Notes under the pieces: model-generated | Seen by the model: only the letters and a program-made list of their open reading frames with translations | What the model was told of the DNA's origin: nothing | Databases searched by the model: none | Assembly (NCBI GenBank): GCA_023251075.1 | Contig: JAHEZM010000006.1 | Span: 87,827-151,826, forward strand | Origin: Flavobacteriales bacterium | Lineage (GTDB): Bacteria; Bacteroidota; Bacteroidia; Flavobacteriales_C; GCA-002722245 | DNA length: 64,000 bases | Direction: 5' to 3' | In this document: positions 44,943 through 55,700 of the stretch, in pieces | Position numbering within the stretch: position 1 is the first letter of the stretch | Layout: the number at the start of each line of letters is the position of its first letter | Made by a program: the position numbers and the translations under genes

Positions 44943-46427
44943 ATGAGTTCAGAAAATTCAAGTACAAAATGGGGCCAATTTATTCCACTGGTAAGCGTGT
45001 TTTTTTTCTGGGGATTTGTTGCAGCGAGTAACGATATTTTAATTCCGGTTTTTAAAAAAGCATTTGATTTAAAAGGAGCCGAAGCTCAATTGGTTTCATT
45101 GGCTTTTTATATTGCTTATACAGTAGGCGCAATTATATATATGATTATTTCCTATTTAATTAAACAAGACTTAACAAATAAAATAGGCTATAAAAATGGC
45201 TTAGCTCTGGGATTAAGTATTTCTGCGGTTGGAACAATGTTATTTTATCCAGCTGCGAACAACGGATCATTTCCGCTCATGTTATCAGGATTATTTATTG
45301 TTGCCCTTGGATTTTCACTACAACAAACTGTAGCAAACCCTCTCGCTATTGCTTTAGGCTCATTAAATACTGGTTCGCAACGTTTAACTTTAGCGGGCGG
45401 TATTAATAACTTAGGAACAACTATTGGTCCTTTATTGGTGGGCTTAGCAATTTTTGGATCTGCTTCAGCAGAAAATACAGAAGCAAGTATTGAATCAGTA
45501 AAAATCCCTTATTTAATATTAGGAGCAGCTTTCTTAGCTGTTGCTATTTTCCTGAAGTTCTCGTCATTACCCGATCGTCCCAATATCGTCGAAACACCTG
45601 AGCAAGATGCTATATCTGAAAACACAGCCTCTTTACACTCCAATGTTTTAGATGCCCCGGCCAGAGAAAAAACATCTGCATTACAGTATCCTCAATTGGT
45701 TTTGGGAATGATTGCCATCTTCGTTTATGTAGGAGTTGAAGTAGCTACAGCTAGTAATTTACCTAGCTTTATGGAAGAAGTGTTGCACTTTAAAACAAAG
45801 GGCACAGCTCCTTATGTTTCATTGTATTGGGCAAGTTTAATGATTGGTCGTTGGACTGGTGCTGTTGAAGCATTTAACCCGTCGGCAAGTATTGGGAAAA
45901 TGTTTAAGTTTTTCGCACCTTATTTAGCCTTTCTTGTGTTCCTGGGAGTTAATTCATTAATGGGAACCAACCTGGCGCCTTTCTATATTTACGCTCCTTT
46001 AATTTTAGTATTAATTTTTGCTGATATTGCCAGTAAAGGAAACCCGGCAAATATGTTATTAATATTTTCGGGCTTGGGTATTTTAGCATTATTAATAGGA
46101 ATATTCTCTTCAGGAATGATTAGTGTTTATGCTTTCTGTAGTGTTGGTTTGTTCTGCAGCACATTATGGCCTTGTATTTTCACATTAGCCGTTAGCGGAT
46201 TAGGAACCAAAACTGCTCAGGGAAGTAATTTCTTAATTATGATGATTATGGGAGGTGGAATCATAAGCTGGATTCAAGGTTTTGTATCCGATCACAGTTC
46301 AATCCAACTAAGTTATTTTGTTGGTGTTGCATGTTTTGCTTACTTAGCTTTTTATGCCTGGAAAGTAAGCAGTATTCTAAAAGCTCAGGGAATTAGTTTC
46401 GATAAAAAAGTAGGCGGAGGTCATTAA
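44943..46427 (+). CDS. Sugar MFS transporter (FucP/GluP-like)
   Basis: A 494-residue inner-membrane symporter with twelve hydrophobic segments and a long charged central loop near residues 205-240. The first helix region FFFWGFVAASNDILIPVFKKAF is the hallmark of the fucose/glucose-galactose permease branch of the major facilitator superfamily, and GFSLQQTVANPLAIALG in TM4-5 agrees. Relatives import fucose, glucose, galactose or N-acetylglucosamine with H+; no catabolic genes nearby narrow the choice. Confidence 0.9.
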   Translation: MSSENSSTKWGQFIPLVSVFFFWGFVAASNDILIPVFKKAFDLKGAEAQLVSLAFYIAYTVGAIIYMIISYLIKQDLTNKIGYKNGLALGLSISAVGTMLFYPAANNGSFPLMLSGLFIVALGFSLQQTVANPLAIALGSLNTGSQRLTLAGGINNLGTTIGPLLVGLAIFGSASAENTEASIESVKIPYLILGAAFLAVAIFLKFSSLPDRPNIVETPEQDAISENTASLHSNVLDAPAREKTSALQYPQLVLGMIAIFVYVGVEVATASNLPSFMEEVLHFKTKGTAPYVSLYWASLMIGRWTGAVEAFNPSASIGKMFKFFAPYLAFLVFLGVNSLMGTNLAPFYIYAPLILVLIFADIASKGNPANMLLIFSGLGILALLIGIFSSGMISVYAFCSVGLFCSTLWPCIFTLAVSGLGTKTAQGSNFLIMMIMGGGIISWIQGFVSDHSSIQLSYFVGVACFAYLAFYAWKVSSILKAQGISFDKKVGGGH

Positions 46428-46486
46428 TTATTTTACCCCTGTTTTTTGTTAATCCAAGATCTGTAGAAAGATATTTTTATAAAAAA

Positions 46487-47233
46487 CTAATGGTTATGGC
46501 CGTCATGTTCACTGTGGCCTTGAGGCAGCTCTTTATTTATTTTGATCAACTGAACCTTGAAAATTAATGTAGCATAAGGAGGAATTGCTCCTCCGGCACC
46601 TTGTTCTCCATAACCCAGATTATAAGGAATATACAATTCAATCTCTCCTCCTTCATTGATATGTTGCATACCCTCAGTCCAACCGGGAATAACTTGATTC
46701 AATCCAAAATCAATAGGCTGACCGCGCTCAAAACTACTGTCAAAAATATTTCCGTTCAATAATTTCCCCTCGTAATGTACCGTAACATTATCAGCACCCG
46801 CAGGATAAGCACCTGTGCCTGGTTTCAAAATTTTATATTGTAATCCTGACGGAGTGGTTACCACTCCTTCTTTCGTTTTATTTTGCTCTAAAAATGTTTT
46901 TCCTTCAGCTGTTAACAACACCGTTTCAGCAGCTCTCTTTGCTTCTTGTTTTGCTCTCAACTGATCAGAAAATATTTGCAAAGCTTCTCTAATTTCAGTT
47001 TCCGACAAAATAGCTGAATCTCCCTTAAAAACTACATCTAAGGCTTTTGAAAAATAAACAGGATCAATAGTATCAACTCCATTATTCTTTAAATCATTTC
47101 CCACCATACTCCCTATCGCATAACTTAATTTTTGTTGCTGAGTTAAGGTTTGGACTTTTGCTTTTTTATGAAATAACTTTCCGCAAGAGGTAGACAATAC
47201 AACCAATATAATGAGCGATAACTTAATTTTCAT
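46487..47233 (-). CDS. FKBP-type peptidyl-prolyl isomerase lipoprotein
   Basis: A 248-residue lipoprotein with the lipobox ending at Cys17 (LVVLSTSCGK). The helical dimerisation domain (LSYAIGSMVGNDLKNNGVD, to about residue 120) precedes the FKBP catalytic domain (about 130-238) with VTVHYEGKLLNGNIFDSSFERG, VIPGWTEGMQHINEGG and YGEQGAGGAIPPYATLIF. This is the FkpA/Mip architecture of periplasmic folding helpers. The last residues GHSEHDGHNH are His-rich, perhaps metal binding. It is monocistronic. Confidence 0.94.
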   Translation of the reverse strand: MKIKLSLIILVVLSTSCGKLFHKKAKVQTLTQQQKLSYAIGSMVGNDLKNNGVDTIDPVYFSKALDVVFKGDSAILSETEIREALQIFSDQLRAKQEAKRAAETVLLTAEGKTFLEQNKTKEGVVTTPSGLQYKILKPGTGAYPAGADNVTVHYEGKLLNGNIFDSSFERGQPIDFGLNQVIPGWTEGMQHINEGGEIELYIPYNLGYGEQGAGGAIPPYATLIFKVQLIKINKELPQGHSEHDGHNH

Positions 47234-47316
47234 GATCCTTTATTTTGATAATTTTTATTTTAGGTTCGTGAATTTCTCACTTTTTTATTAGATCACCTAA
47301 TGTATTGTGGAATAAC

Positions 47317-47347
47317 AAAAAAAGCACGTATGGTATCATACGTGCTT
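47317..47347 (-). terminator. Intrinsic terminator of the serA fusion gene
   Basis: GCACGTATG (47324-47332) and CATACGTGC (47337-47345) form a perfect nine-pair stem with a four-base loop; on the minus strand seven T follow (47317-47323 complement). Confidence 0.92.
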
Positions 47348-47377
47348 CAAACAACCAAAGATTATACTTATAACGAA

Positions 47378-49267
47378 TTAATACAATACTCTAAATTTGA
47401 TGGTATGCTTAATGTTTTTTAATTCCTCAATTAATTCCTTTTTGTAATTCTTATCTACATCGGTAATCAAATAACCAATTTTCTCATCGGTTTTAAGATA
47501 TTGTCCAACTATATTCAATCCTTGTTTTGAAAGAATACCGTTTACTTTGGCCATGATACCCGGAACGTTCTCGTGTACATGTAAAAAACGGTGAGAACTT
47601 CCTTGCTCCTGCAAACGAATGTTAGGGAAATTTACTGCTTTGTAAGAAATTCCTTTATTCACATAATCAATAATTCTTGCAGGAACGAAATCAGCAATAT
47701 TCACCTGTGCCTCTTGTGTGCTTCCTCCTACGTGTGGAGTAAGAATTACATTGGGTAAACCAATCAATTCATTTACAAATGGCTCATCATTGTTTTTTGG
47801 TTCTTTAGGAAAAACATCTACTCCTGCACCAGAAATTTTACCGCTTTTCAAATGTTTTACTAAAGCAGGAATATCCACTACAAAACCTCTGCTTAAATTA
47901 ACGAATGCCGCTCCGTCTTTCATGGCTTTAAATTCTTTATCACCAAAGAAATTTTTATTCTCTGCACTATCATCAATGTGTAAAGAAACCACATCTGATT
48001 TTTTTAATAATTCGTTGAGGGTATTGCATTTTTGAGCGTTACCTAAAGAAAGCTTTTCTACTGCATCATAGAACATCACTTTCATACCTAATGCTTCGGC
48101 CACTACGGAAAGTTGAGAACCAATATTTCCGTAACCAACAATACCTAAAGTTTTTCCTCTCACCTCATAACTTCCTGCAGCCGTTTTATTCCATTTACCA
48201 TTGTGCAATTCGGTGCTTCTCTCAAACACTCTTCTCATCAACATGATAATTTCACCAATTGCTAATTCAACCACCGAGCGGGTATTGCTATAAGGAGCAT
48301 TAAATACAATAACTCCTTTTTCTTTACAAGCTTCTAAATTGATTTGCTTGGTACCGATACAAAATGCACCCACCGACATTAATTTATTGGCATGCTCTAA
48401 AACCTTTGCTGTTACATTGGTTTTCGACCGAATACCCAAAATATGAACATCTTTAATTTTTTTACACAACTCCGCTTCATCCAAAGCCCCTTTCAATGTT
48501 TCAACAGTGTACCCCTCTTCGGTAAATGTTTTATAAGCATTGGGATGAATGTTTTCCAACAACAATACTTTAATTCTGTTTTTAGGATAAGAAATAGCCA
48601 TGGGCAATTTATTTAAGTATAAAAATTCTTCAAAACTTGGGGTAATATGATCGGCAACCTCTAAAATATTTTTTCTGCGCACATTTTCAGTGTAGGCAAA
48701 AAACTTATTGGCAACACCATCTCTACGGGTAACATAATCGCTAAAACCATCACCAATCATATAAACAGTACCTTTCAGCGCCATTTTTTTCAAACACTCT
48801 ATTTTCCCATTGTGTTTCGATAAAGGATTTTTTGCATCAAAACCAACTATTTTGCCTTTATCGAAAATGAAAGTATTCGCAAAAACTCTTTCCGGTGCAA
48901 TATGATATTCCTGAACAATAGGAATAATGAATTCTTTAAAACCAGCCGACATCACATAAATATTGGCTGCATTTTTTTTAAAGAAATCTTTATTACGCGC
49001 AATTGATTTGGAAATTTGAGCTTTTAATTTTTTCACCAGGATTGGTAAATGTTCTTCTTTGGCATTTAAAATTTCTAATCTCTGTTTCAAGCCCTCTGTA
49101 AAAGAAATAGTACCATCAATACCCTGATCAGTAATGTGCTGAATTTGCTTAATGATTTCCTTTTGCTTGGGATGTTCCTTTAGAGATATTTCTGCCAGCA
49201 CATCTAGTGCCTCCACCTTTGTTAGTGTGCTATCGAAATCGAAAACATATTTACAATTTTCCGGCAT
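47378..49267 (-). CDS. serA: HAD phosphatase - phosphoglycerate dehydrogenase fusion
   Basis: A 629-residue fusion. Residues 1-215 form a SerB-like HAD phosphatase: catalytic D10/D12 in FDFDSTLTKVEALD, MSAGFKEFI, and MIGDGFSDYVTRR for Mg2+. Residues about 230-535 are D-3-phosphoglycerate dehydrogenase with the NAD loop VGYGNIGSQLSV, SLHIDDSAENKNFFG, FVNLSRGFVVD and the catalytic His in VILTPHVGGSTQEAQ. A C-terminal ACT domain (about 555-629; FLHVHENVPGIMAKVNGILSKQGLNIVGQYL) likely senses serine. It would perform the first and last steps of serine synthesis, with SerC acting between. The fusion is known in Bacteroidota. It ends with its own terminator. Confidence 0.93.
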   Translation of the reverse strand: MPENCKYVFDFDSTLTKVEALDVLAEISLKEHPKQKEIIKQIQHITDQGIDGTISFTEGLKQRLEILNAKEEHLPILVKKLKAQISKSIARNKDFFKKNAANIYVMSAGFKEFIIPIVQEYHIAPERVFANTFIFDKGKIVGFDAKNPLSKHNGKIECLKKMALKGTVYMIGDGFSDYVTRRDGVANKFFAYTENVRRKNILEVADHITPSFEEFLYLNKLPMAISYPKNRIKVLLLENIHPNAYKTFTEEGYTVETLKGALDEAELCKKIKDVHILGIRSKTNVTAKVLEHANKLMSVGAFCIGTKQINLEACKEKGVIVFNAPYSNTRSVVELAIGEIIMLMRRVFERSTELHNGKWNKTAAGSYEVRGKTLGIVGYGNIGSQLSVVAEALGMKVMFYDAVEKLSLGNAQKCNTLNELLKKSDVVSLHIDDSAENKNFFGDKEFKAMKDGAAFVNLSRGFVVDIPALVKHLKSGKISGAGVDVFPKEPKNNDEPFVNELIGLPNVILTPHVGGSTQEAQVNIADFVPARIIDYVNKGISYKAVNFPNIRLQEQGSSHRFLHVHENVPGIMAKVNGILSKQGLNIVGQYLKTDEKIGYLITDVDKNYKKELIEELKNIKHTIKFRVLY

Positions 49268-49420
49268 AAAATAAATGAGCGGCGAAGATACAAAAAGAGC
49301 GCGGAAGTTTGAAGTTTCCTTTTCTAAAGTTTATAAACAGGTTATTGATTTACCACCGTGTATGTTTTACAAAAAAAGAAACCCGCCAAAAACCAACACT
49401 TTTTCTATAATAAAACATTC

Positions 49421-50599
49421 TTATTTGCTTTTTGCTAAAGCTTGAGTTACGTCGTTAATAATATCAATTATATTTTCCAACCCAACAGAAATACGAATCA
49501 TTCCTGGCTCAATACCAATCGATAATTGATCTTCTGCTGGCATTTTAGAATGCGTGGTTGAAGCAGGGTGAGAAGCAATAGTTCTGGTATCTCCCAAGTT
49601 GGCTGTCATTGAACAAAACTCTAAAGCATCTAAAAATCTTTTTCCTCGTTCTAATCCGCCTTTCACATAAAAAGTAACCACACCCCCTCCGGTTTTCATT
49701 TGCTTTTTGGCAATTTTCACTTGAGGATGTGATAAAAGGAAAGGATATTTCACACGAACTACTTCCGGATGCGACTCCAAAGCAGTTGCCAGTTTCAAAG
49801 CATTTTCAGAATGACGTTCCATTCTTATTGCCAAAGTTTCTAAGCTCTTCGAAAGAACCCAAGAATTAAAAGGCGATAAAGACGGACCCGTGCTGCGACA
49901 AAAAGAATACACCTCTTTAATCAGATCTTTTCTTCCCAAAACAATTCCTCCCATTACACGACCTTGTCCATCTAAAAATTTAGTAGCGCTATGCACCACG
50001 ATATCAGCACCAAAATCAATGGGTGTTTGAATCACAGGAGTAGCGAAACAGTTATCAATATTAAAAATTAATTTGTGTTTTTTGGTAAATTCTCCCACCC
50101 ATTCCAAATCTAAAATATCTAAACTCGGATTGGTAGGTGTTTCCACAAACAACATTTTGGTGTTCGATTTAATGTATTTATGCCAGTTTTCGGTATCGTG
50201 CAACTCAACGTTAGTGTGTGTAATACCAAAACGTGTCATTACTTTTTCAAGCATGGTGTGTGTTGCACCAAAAATTGATTTACACACTAAAATATCATCA
50301 CCCGTTTTAAGCAAAGCCGCAAAACTCGCAAACACTGCCGCCATTCCTGTAGCAGTAGCAAAACCGGCTTCAGCACCTTCCAAAGCACACATTTTAGCAA
50401 CAAACTCATCGGTGTTGGGATTGGTAAAACGAGAATAAATATTTTGTTCAATTTCATCGGCAAAAGCAGCACGCATTTGTTCCGCATTGTCGAAAACAAA
50501 ACTTGAGGTCATGTAAATAGGAACACTATGCTCTCTGTTGTGTGTTCTTTTGGTTTGTAAACGAACCGCTTGGGTTTCTTTATTTTTTTTCTTTGCCAT
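49421..50599 (-). CDS. metZ: O-succinylhomoserine sulfhydrylase-like PLP enzyme
   Basis: A 392-residue Cys/Met-metabolism PLP enzyme. Landmarks: SVPIYMTSSFVFDNAEQM, YSRFTNPNTDEF, the PLP lysine K207 in VVHSATKFLDGQGRVMGG, FCRSTGPSLSPFNSWVLSKSLET, and the ending EDQLSIGIEPGMIRISVGLENIIDI. The sequence best fits MetZ, which makes homocysteine from O-succinylhomoserine and sulfide; cystathionine gamma-synthase or lyase are alternatives. Its ATG overlaps the stop of the upstream osmC-like gene (TAATG), so the two are translationally coupled. Confidence 0.85.
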   Translation of the reverse strand: MAKKKNKETQAVRLQTKRTHNREHSVPIYMTSSFVFDNAEQMRAAFADEIEQNIYSRFTNPNTDEFVAKMCALEGAEAGFATATGMAAVFASFAALLKTGDDILVCKSIFGATHTMLEKVMTRFGITHTNVELHDTENWHKYIKSNTKMLFVETPTNPSLDILDLEWVGEFTKKHKLIFNIDNCFATPVIQTPIDFGADIVVHSATKFLDGQGRVMGGIVLGRKDLIKEVYSFCRSTGPSLSPFNSWVLSKSLETLAIRMERHSENALKLATALESHPEVVRVKYPFLLSHPQVKIAKKQMKTGGGVVTFYVKGGLERGKRFLDALEFCSMTANLGDTRTIASHPASTTHSKMPAEDQLSIGIEPGMIRISVGLENIIDIINDVTQALAKSK

Positions 50600-51030
50600 T
50601 ATGCTATAATTTCTTTGTTAACTATTACTTTATATTCCAGAGTTGCTGATTGACGAAGGATTTCAGAAACCGAGCAATATTTTTCAATCGACAAATCTAC
50701 TGCTCTTTTTGCTTTTTGAGGATCTAATTTAGCGCCTTCAAAAATAAATTCCATAACGATATGTTCGAATATCTTTGGTTCTGGTTCAGCTCTTCTGGAA
50801 GCATTGATCTCTATATTTAAAGAAGTATATTCTTGCTTTTGTTTTTTAAGAATATTGCATACATCGATTCCGCTACACCCTCCCAAGCCCATGATAATCA
50901 TTTGCATCGGACGAACACCTTTATTGGTTCCACCAATTTCTGGGGATGCATCCATATGCACCGATTGCCCCTCGTCGTTGAAGGCCTCAAAATGAAAAGG
51001 TTCTCCTTGTTTTTTAACTGATATTTTCAT
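50599..51030 (-). CDS. OsmC-family peroxiredoxin-like protein
   Basis: A 143-residue protein of the OsmC/Ohr fold. Paired cysteines needed for peroxide reduction are C52 and C119 (IMGLGGCSGIDVCN and EKYCSVSEIL), with another Cys at 58. Length fits the YhfA-type subgroup. It is the first gene of the metZ unit, sharing a TAATG overlap, which suggests a thiol or sulfur-linked role. Catalysis toward organic peroxides is inferred from the family. Confidence 0.92.
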   Translation of the reverse strand: MKISVKKQGEPFHFEAFNDEGQSVHMDASPEIGGTNKGVRPMQMIIMGLGGCSGIDVCNILKKQKQEYTSLNIEINASRRAEPEPKIFEHIVMEFIFEGAKLDPQKAKRAVDLSIEKYCSVSEILRQSATLEYKVIVNKEIIA

Positions 51031-51100
51031 GTTTCACTTTTAGTCTATCGAAATAATAGAATGAGCAAAAATATTGATTTAAATTCAATATCAAATATTT

Positions 51101-52027
51101 TTAGAATTTGTAAGCGAATCCAACCCCCAATACTTCTTTAAACTGGGTTCTTGGTCCAAACTGATCAAACTGTCCGTTAGCATCGGTATGAGTACCGATC
51201 TTTATGTCGTCGTCGTACACCAACGAACAGGTAACAGTAGTAGAAATATACTTATTCACCTTGAACGACAAGATACTTTCCCAGTTCACATCAATGTTTT
51301 GTGGATTGTGAAGATAGTTGGAGAATAAATCGACTTTGGTTTTAAAATTTACATTCTTCATGATATCCTTCTGGAAAGAAAATTTCAAATATCCCCCAAA
51401 CTCAGCACGATAACTTTGTCCGGCTACTACACCAAATGCTCCTGCATTAGAAAGAGTGTGATCCATTACAAAAGTAGATTTTAAAGTTACAGGAGCGAGA
51501 AAGAGTGAATATGTACTTCCAAATTTCTTATCGATACCAATAGCACCAATTAAATAAGCAGGCGATAACAATCTCGAAACAATATCGGTGCTTCCTGCTC
51601 TTGAATAACCATCGGTAAATTGAGTTTTAAAATTCACCAATCCTGAATAATACCAACCCTTACCAGCCAATCTCCCCACTTTGGAATCGAAATCAAATTT
51701 ATCATCTGTTTTCACCAGCCCTATATCACTGCGAATCATAAATCCATAACCAGCCGTAAGGTTGTTTTCCCAGGTAAAAGTTTTCTTTTTATAAGCCAAA
51801 CGAAAAGTAGTTAATCCATTTAAAGCATAAGAATTAGTTCCTCCGGCTACCCAATTCACAAAAGCAGATTGAGCAAAATTCAAATTGGTATTTCCTATAA
51901 ATTTCCAACCATCAATAGTATCTTCATTAACCGTTTGTAACTGCTTTTCTTTTTCTTCATCGAGCTGTGCCTGAGCAGAAAAAAAGCCCAACAACAGAAT
52001 GAACATCATAATTCTTCCCCTTTCCAT
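51101..52027 (-). CDS. DUF3078 outer-membrane protein
   Basis: A 308-residue barrel-like protein. The frame is open to 52072, but ATG at 52027 precedes a signal peptide (MMFILLLGFFSAQAQ); an AAGGGGA stretch eight bases before the ATGATG at 52009 makes that start possible too. DUF3078 landmarks are WKFIGNTNLNFAQSAFVNWVAGGTNSYALNG, TWENNLTAGYG and the C-terminal LGVGFAYKF. Function is unknown. It diverges from the gene at 52084. Confidence 0.88.
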   Translation of the reverse strand: MERGRIMMFILLLGFFSAQAQLDEEKEKQLQTVNEDTIDGWKFIGNTNLNFAQSAFVNWVAGGTNSYALNGLTTFRLAYKKKTFTWENNLTAGYGFMIRSDIGLVKTDDKFDFDSKVGRLAGKGWYYSGLVNFKTQFTDGYSRAGSTDIVSRLLSPAYLIGAIGIDKKFGSTYSLFLAPVTLKSTFVMDHTLSNAGAFGVVAGQSYRAEFGGYLKFSFQKDIMKNVNFKTKVDLFSNYLHNPQNIDVNWESILSFKVNKYISTTVTCSLVYDDDIKIGTHTDANGQFDQFGPRTQFKEVLGVGFAYKF

Positions 52028-52083
52028 AATATCAAGTTTATTGTTCGCACAAATATGCTTATTTTCGTTCACTTTATTGAATT

Positions 52084-52611
52084 ATGAGCGAAGAAAAAGA
52101 CAGCAAAACAATACCTAATATCCTTCAAAATTTACAATCAAAAAATGAAGGCATTGTTCTAAAAGCGTTAGATGACGTAAAGAATAAAGGCAATGAAAAA
52201 GTTCTGGCGACATTACTCGATTTACTTTTCACTTCGAAAAGTGAAGCTGTAATTTCAAAAATAAAAACCATCTTATTTGAATTAAAAAGCTCGAAAGCCG
52301 GAGATATTATTATCGATTATTTACAAAAAGAAATCTCTGCAGGACACCGTGATGTTTTGGTTTCTGCCTTATGGCAATCGGGTATAGCCTGCGAAGAACA
52401 TTTAACTCTTTTGGTTCAATTGGCTTGCGATGAAAATTACCTTACCACTCTTGAGGTATTAACCGTAGTTGAAAACTTGGAAGGCGTGCTTAATGAAGAA
52501 GAGGTAATGGAGTGTATTTACACTGTTAACGAGGCTTTGAGTGATAGTGAAGATGAAGAAAAAAGCAAGCTCTTGCAAAGTTTGGCACAAGTGCTGGAAC
52601 AAATCCGATAG
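52084..52611 (+). CDS. HEAT-repeat-like protein of unknown function
   Basis: A 175-residue acidic soluble protein made of short helix pairs (ALDDVKNKGNEKVLATLLDLLF, SGIACEEHLTLLVQLACDENYL) that look like HEAT repeats. It has no signal peptide and no catalytic motif. I do not recognise a characterised homologue. It is 12 bases from the frame of the divergent DUF3078 gene, so both share a promoter region; a CATATTTG near 52042-52049 on the minus strand is one candidate for the other direction. Confidence 0.65.
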   Translation: MSEEKDSKTIPNILQNLQSKNEGIVLKALDDVKNKGNEKVLATLLDLLFTSKSEAVISKIKTILFELKSSKAGDIIIDYLQKEISAGHRDVLVSALWQSGIACEEHLTLLVQLACDENYLTTLEVLTVVENLEGVLNEEEVMECIYTVNEALSDSEDEEKSKLLQSLAQVLEQIR

Positions 52612-52708
52612 AATTCTACTGAAAATCAACACACTAAACTTGCTTTTCCTGTAACTTTTAGTACCTTGAAGTAGTTTTAACTCAAAGGAATTTTCGGGAC
52701 CATTTTTA

Positions 52709-55700
52709 ATGACATTCTTCAGGAAACATATATTTTTTTTACTGGGCTTTATTTTGCTCACTAATTTGCTGTTTTCCAACACTAACCTAAACACCTTTAG
52801 CAACGCTCGTTTTATTGAAAACAAAGGACAATGGCCTGAACAAGTTTTGTTTGGAGCAAAACTCGCTACCGGAATGGTTTTTATAGAACAAGATGGTATA
52901 AGATTCAATCAGTATTCAACCACTGCGTTTGCCGGTTTACATGAACATCAACACGATAATGATGCAAATATTAATGACAGCCTTCAGGCTCACAATTTCA
53001 AAATTCATTTCCTTTATTCCTTAATTCCATCAGCGAATCCACTCAACGCATACGGTGATGTAGCAAACTATTTTTTAGGTAAAGATGAATCGAAATGGGC
53101 TAGCTCAGCAAAAATCTACAATGAAATTATTTTAAAAGAAATTTACAAAAGTATTGATGTGCGATTCTACGAAAACAACGGTCACTTTAAATTCGATTTT
53201 CTTGTTCATGCTGGTGCAAACCCCAACGATATTCAGTTCATTGGAAAGAATATATCTTCGAAAATTGAAAATAATCAAATTGTTTTGGAAAGTGCTGTTG
53301 GACTCGTTTATCTTCAACAACCCTATTCCTACCAAATTGAAAATGATAGCAAAAAAACTATAGAGAATCACTACAAAAAAAACGACTTAGGTGCTTATTT
53401 CTTTTCTTTAAACAACTACAATAGTCAAAATGAATTGGTAATTGATCCTTCCGTTTATTTCGCTTCCTTTTCAGGATCTACTTCCGACAATTGGGGATAC
53501 ACCGCCACTTATGATGATCAAGGAAATTTATACAACGCAGGAAATGTTTTTGGAACAGGATATCCGATAACGGCAGGTGCTTACAAAACAACATTTAGTG
53601 GAATAGTAGATGTATCTATCACAAAATACAACAATAGTGGTAACGGACTAGTGTACTCAAGCTACTTAGGTGGAACCAGTATTGAATCTCCTCATAGCAT
53701 TGTGGTTACTAAAAACCGAGAGTTGGTTATTTTTGGAAGCACTAGTTCTCTCGACTTCCCCACAAGTGCCAGTGCTTACGATAAAACTTACAATGGAGGA
53801 ACTGTTGTTACTACCGATAACGTTCTTACTTACTCCAACGGATCAGATATTTTTGTGACCAAATTAAATACCGCAGGAAGTGCGCTAATAGGTTCTACTT
53901 TAATTGGAGGAACTCAAAATGACGGATTGAACGACGAATACAACCTTTCAAAATTATATTACAATTACGGTGATATTTTCAGAGGGGAAGTGATTGTTGA
54001 CGGCAATGGAAATCCAATTATAGCTACTACTACCGGATCTACTGATTTTCCTATTATTGGAGGTTTTCAATCAGCTTTCGCTGGTGGTGGGCACGATGCC
54101 ATTTTAATGAAATTCAACAACAACCTTTCCTCTCTTTCGTGGAGTACATACATTGGCGGATTAGGCGACGATGCGGCCTACTCCGTACAATTCGACAGCA
54201 ATGGAGATTTATACATTACCGGCGGAACGCAAAGTGCTAATTTCCCTACAACTCCAGGAGTAATTAATGGCTCGTTACAAGGAGGAATAGATGGTTTTTT
54301 ATCACACATTTCTGCAAATGGTAGTTCTTTAATTACCTCCACTTATCTTGGAACAGCTGCCTATGATCAATGCTACTTTGTTCAAACCGACAAAAACAAT
54401 AATGTTTTTGTTTTCGGACAATCTTTGGGCGCCTACCCTGTTACCCCTGCAGCGGTGTATAGTAATCCTAACAGCCATCAATTCATCCATAAATTAAACA
54501 GTACCCTAAACACTACTGTTTTTTCTACAGTATTTGGAAGTGGTTCAGCCAATACCGACTTAGTGCCTTCTGCATTTTTAGTGAACAATTGCGAAGATAT
54601 TTATATCTCCGCATGGGGTGGAAAAATAAATTCTTTTTTCTCCCCTAACAATCCTCCGGGAAACACCAAAAACATGCCGCTCACAGCCGATGCTTATCAA
54701 AAAACTACTGATGGAAGTGACTTCTATTTAGCAGTTTTTTCACAAGATGCAGGCAGCTTAAAATACGGTACTTACTTTGGCGGACCTTCTTCACTGGAAC
54801 ATGTGGATGGAGGTACTAGTCGTTTTGATAAAAAAGGAAATGTATATCAAGCCGTGTGCGGTGGTTGTGGTGGTAATTCCGATTTTCCAACAACAGCAGG
54901 CGCATGGTCAACCACCAATAAATCTACCAATTGTAATTTAGCCGTAATCAAATTTGACGTATCTAAACTTACAGCCAATATCAATGGAAATGTTGATTCT
55001 GTAGCCTGTATCAATGAGCCTATTGTTTTCAATAATAGCAGTCATGGCGGAACATCATATGAATGGGATTTTGGTGATGGCAGCGGTAGTACTCAATACA
55101 CACCAACGCATACCTATAGCGATACAGGTTATTATCATATTCGTTTAGTAGCTACCGATCCGAGTGGTTGCCCGCCTACCGATACCACCTTTATGCTTCT
55201 GCATGTATTACCGCAAGTAGAAATGAAGGTTCTACCTAACGATAGTATTTGTCCCGGACAAAACGTTACCCTCATTGCTTCAGGCGCAACAGTTTATTCT
55301 TGGAAACCAGCAGCAACATTAAATCAATCCACCGGAACACAAGTTATAGCAACACCCACACAGCAAACTACCTATGTAGTGAATGGCAATAGTTTTTGTA
55401 ATAAAGATTCGGCTGAATTAACCATTACCCTTTTTTCTCTAGCGCATCAAATCAGTCCCGAAGATTCTGTTTGTCCTGGAGTAGCACATCCTCTAAGCGC
55501 ATCAACAGGAAATAATTTTTCATGGACTCCTGCCAACAGCTTTAGTAACCCTAATAGTGGCAATACAAATGTTACTCTTTTTCAAAGCGGTACTATGCAT
55601 GTAAATTTTAAAAGTGTAGATGGATGTGACATTCAGGATTCTGTAAAGCTTAAAGTGATTCTTCCCCCTAATGTGAAAACTGCAAGCGACACATTAATTT

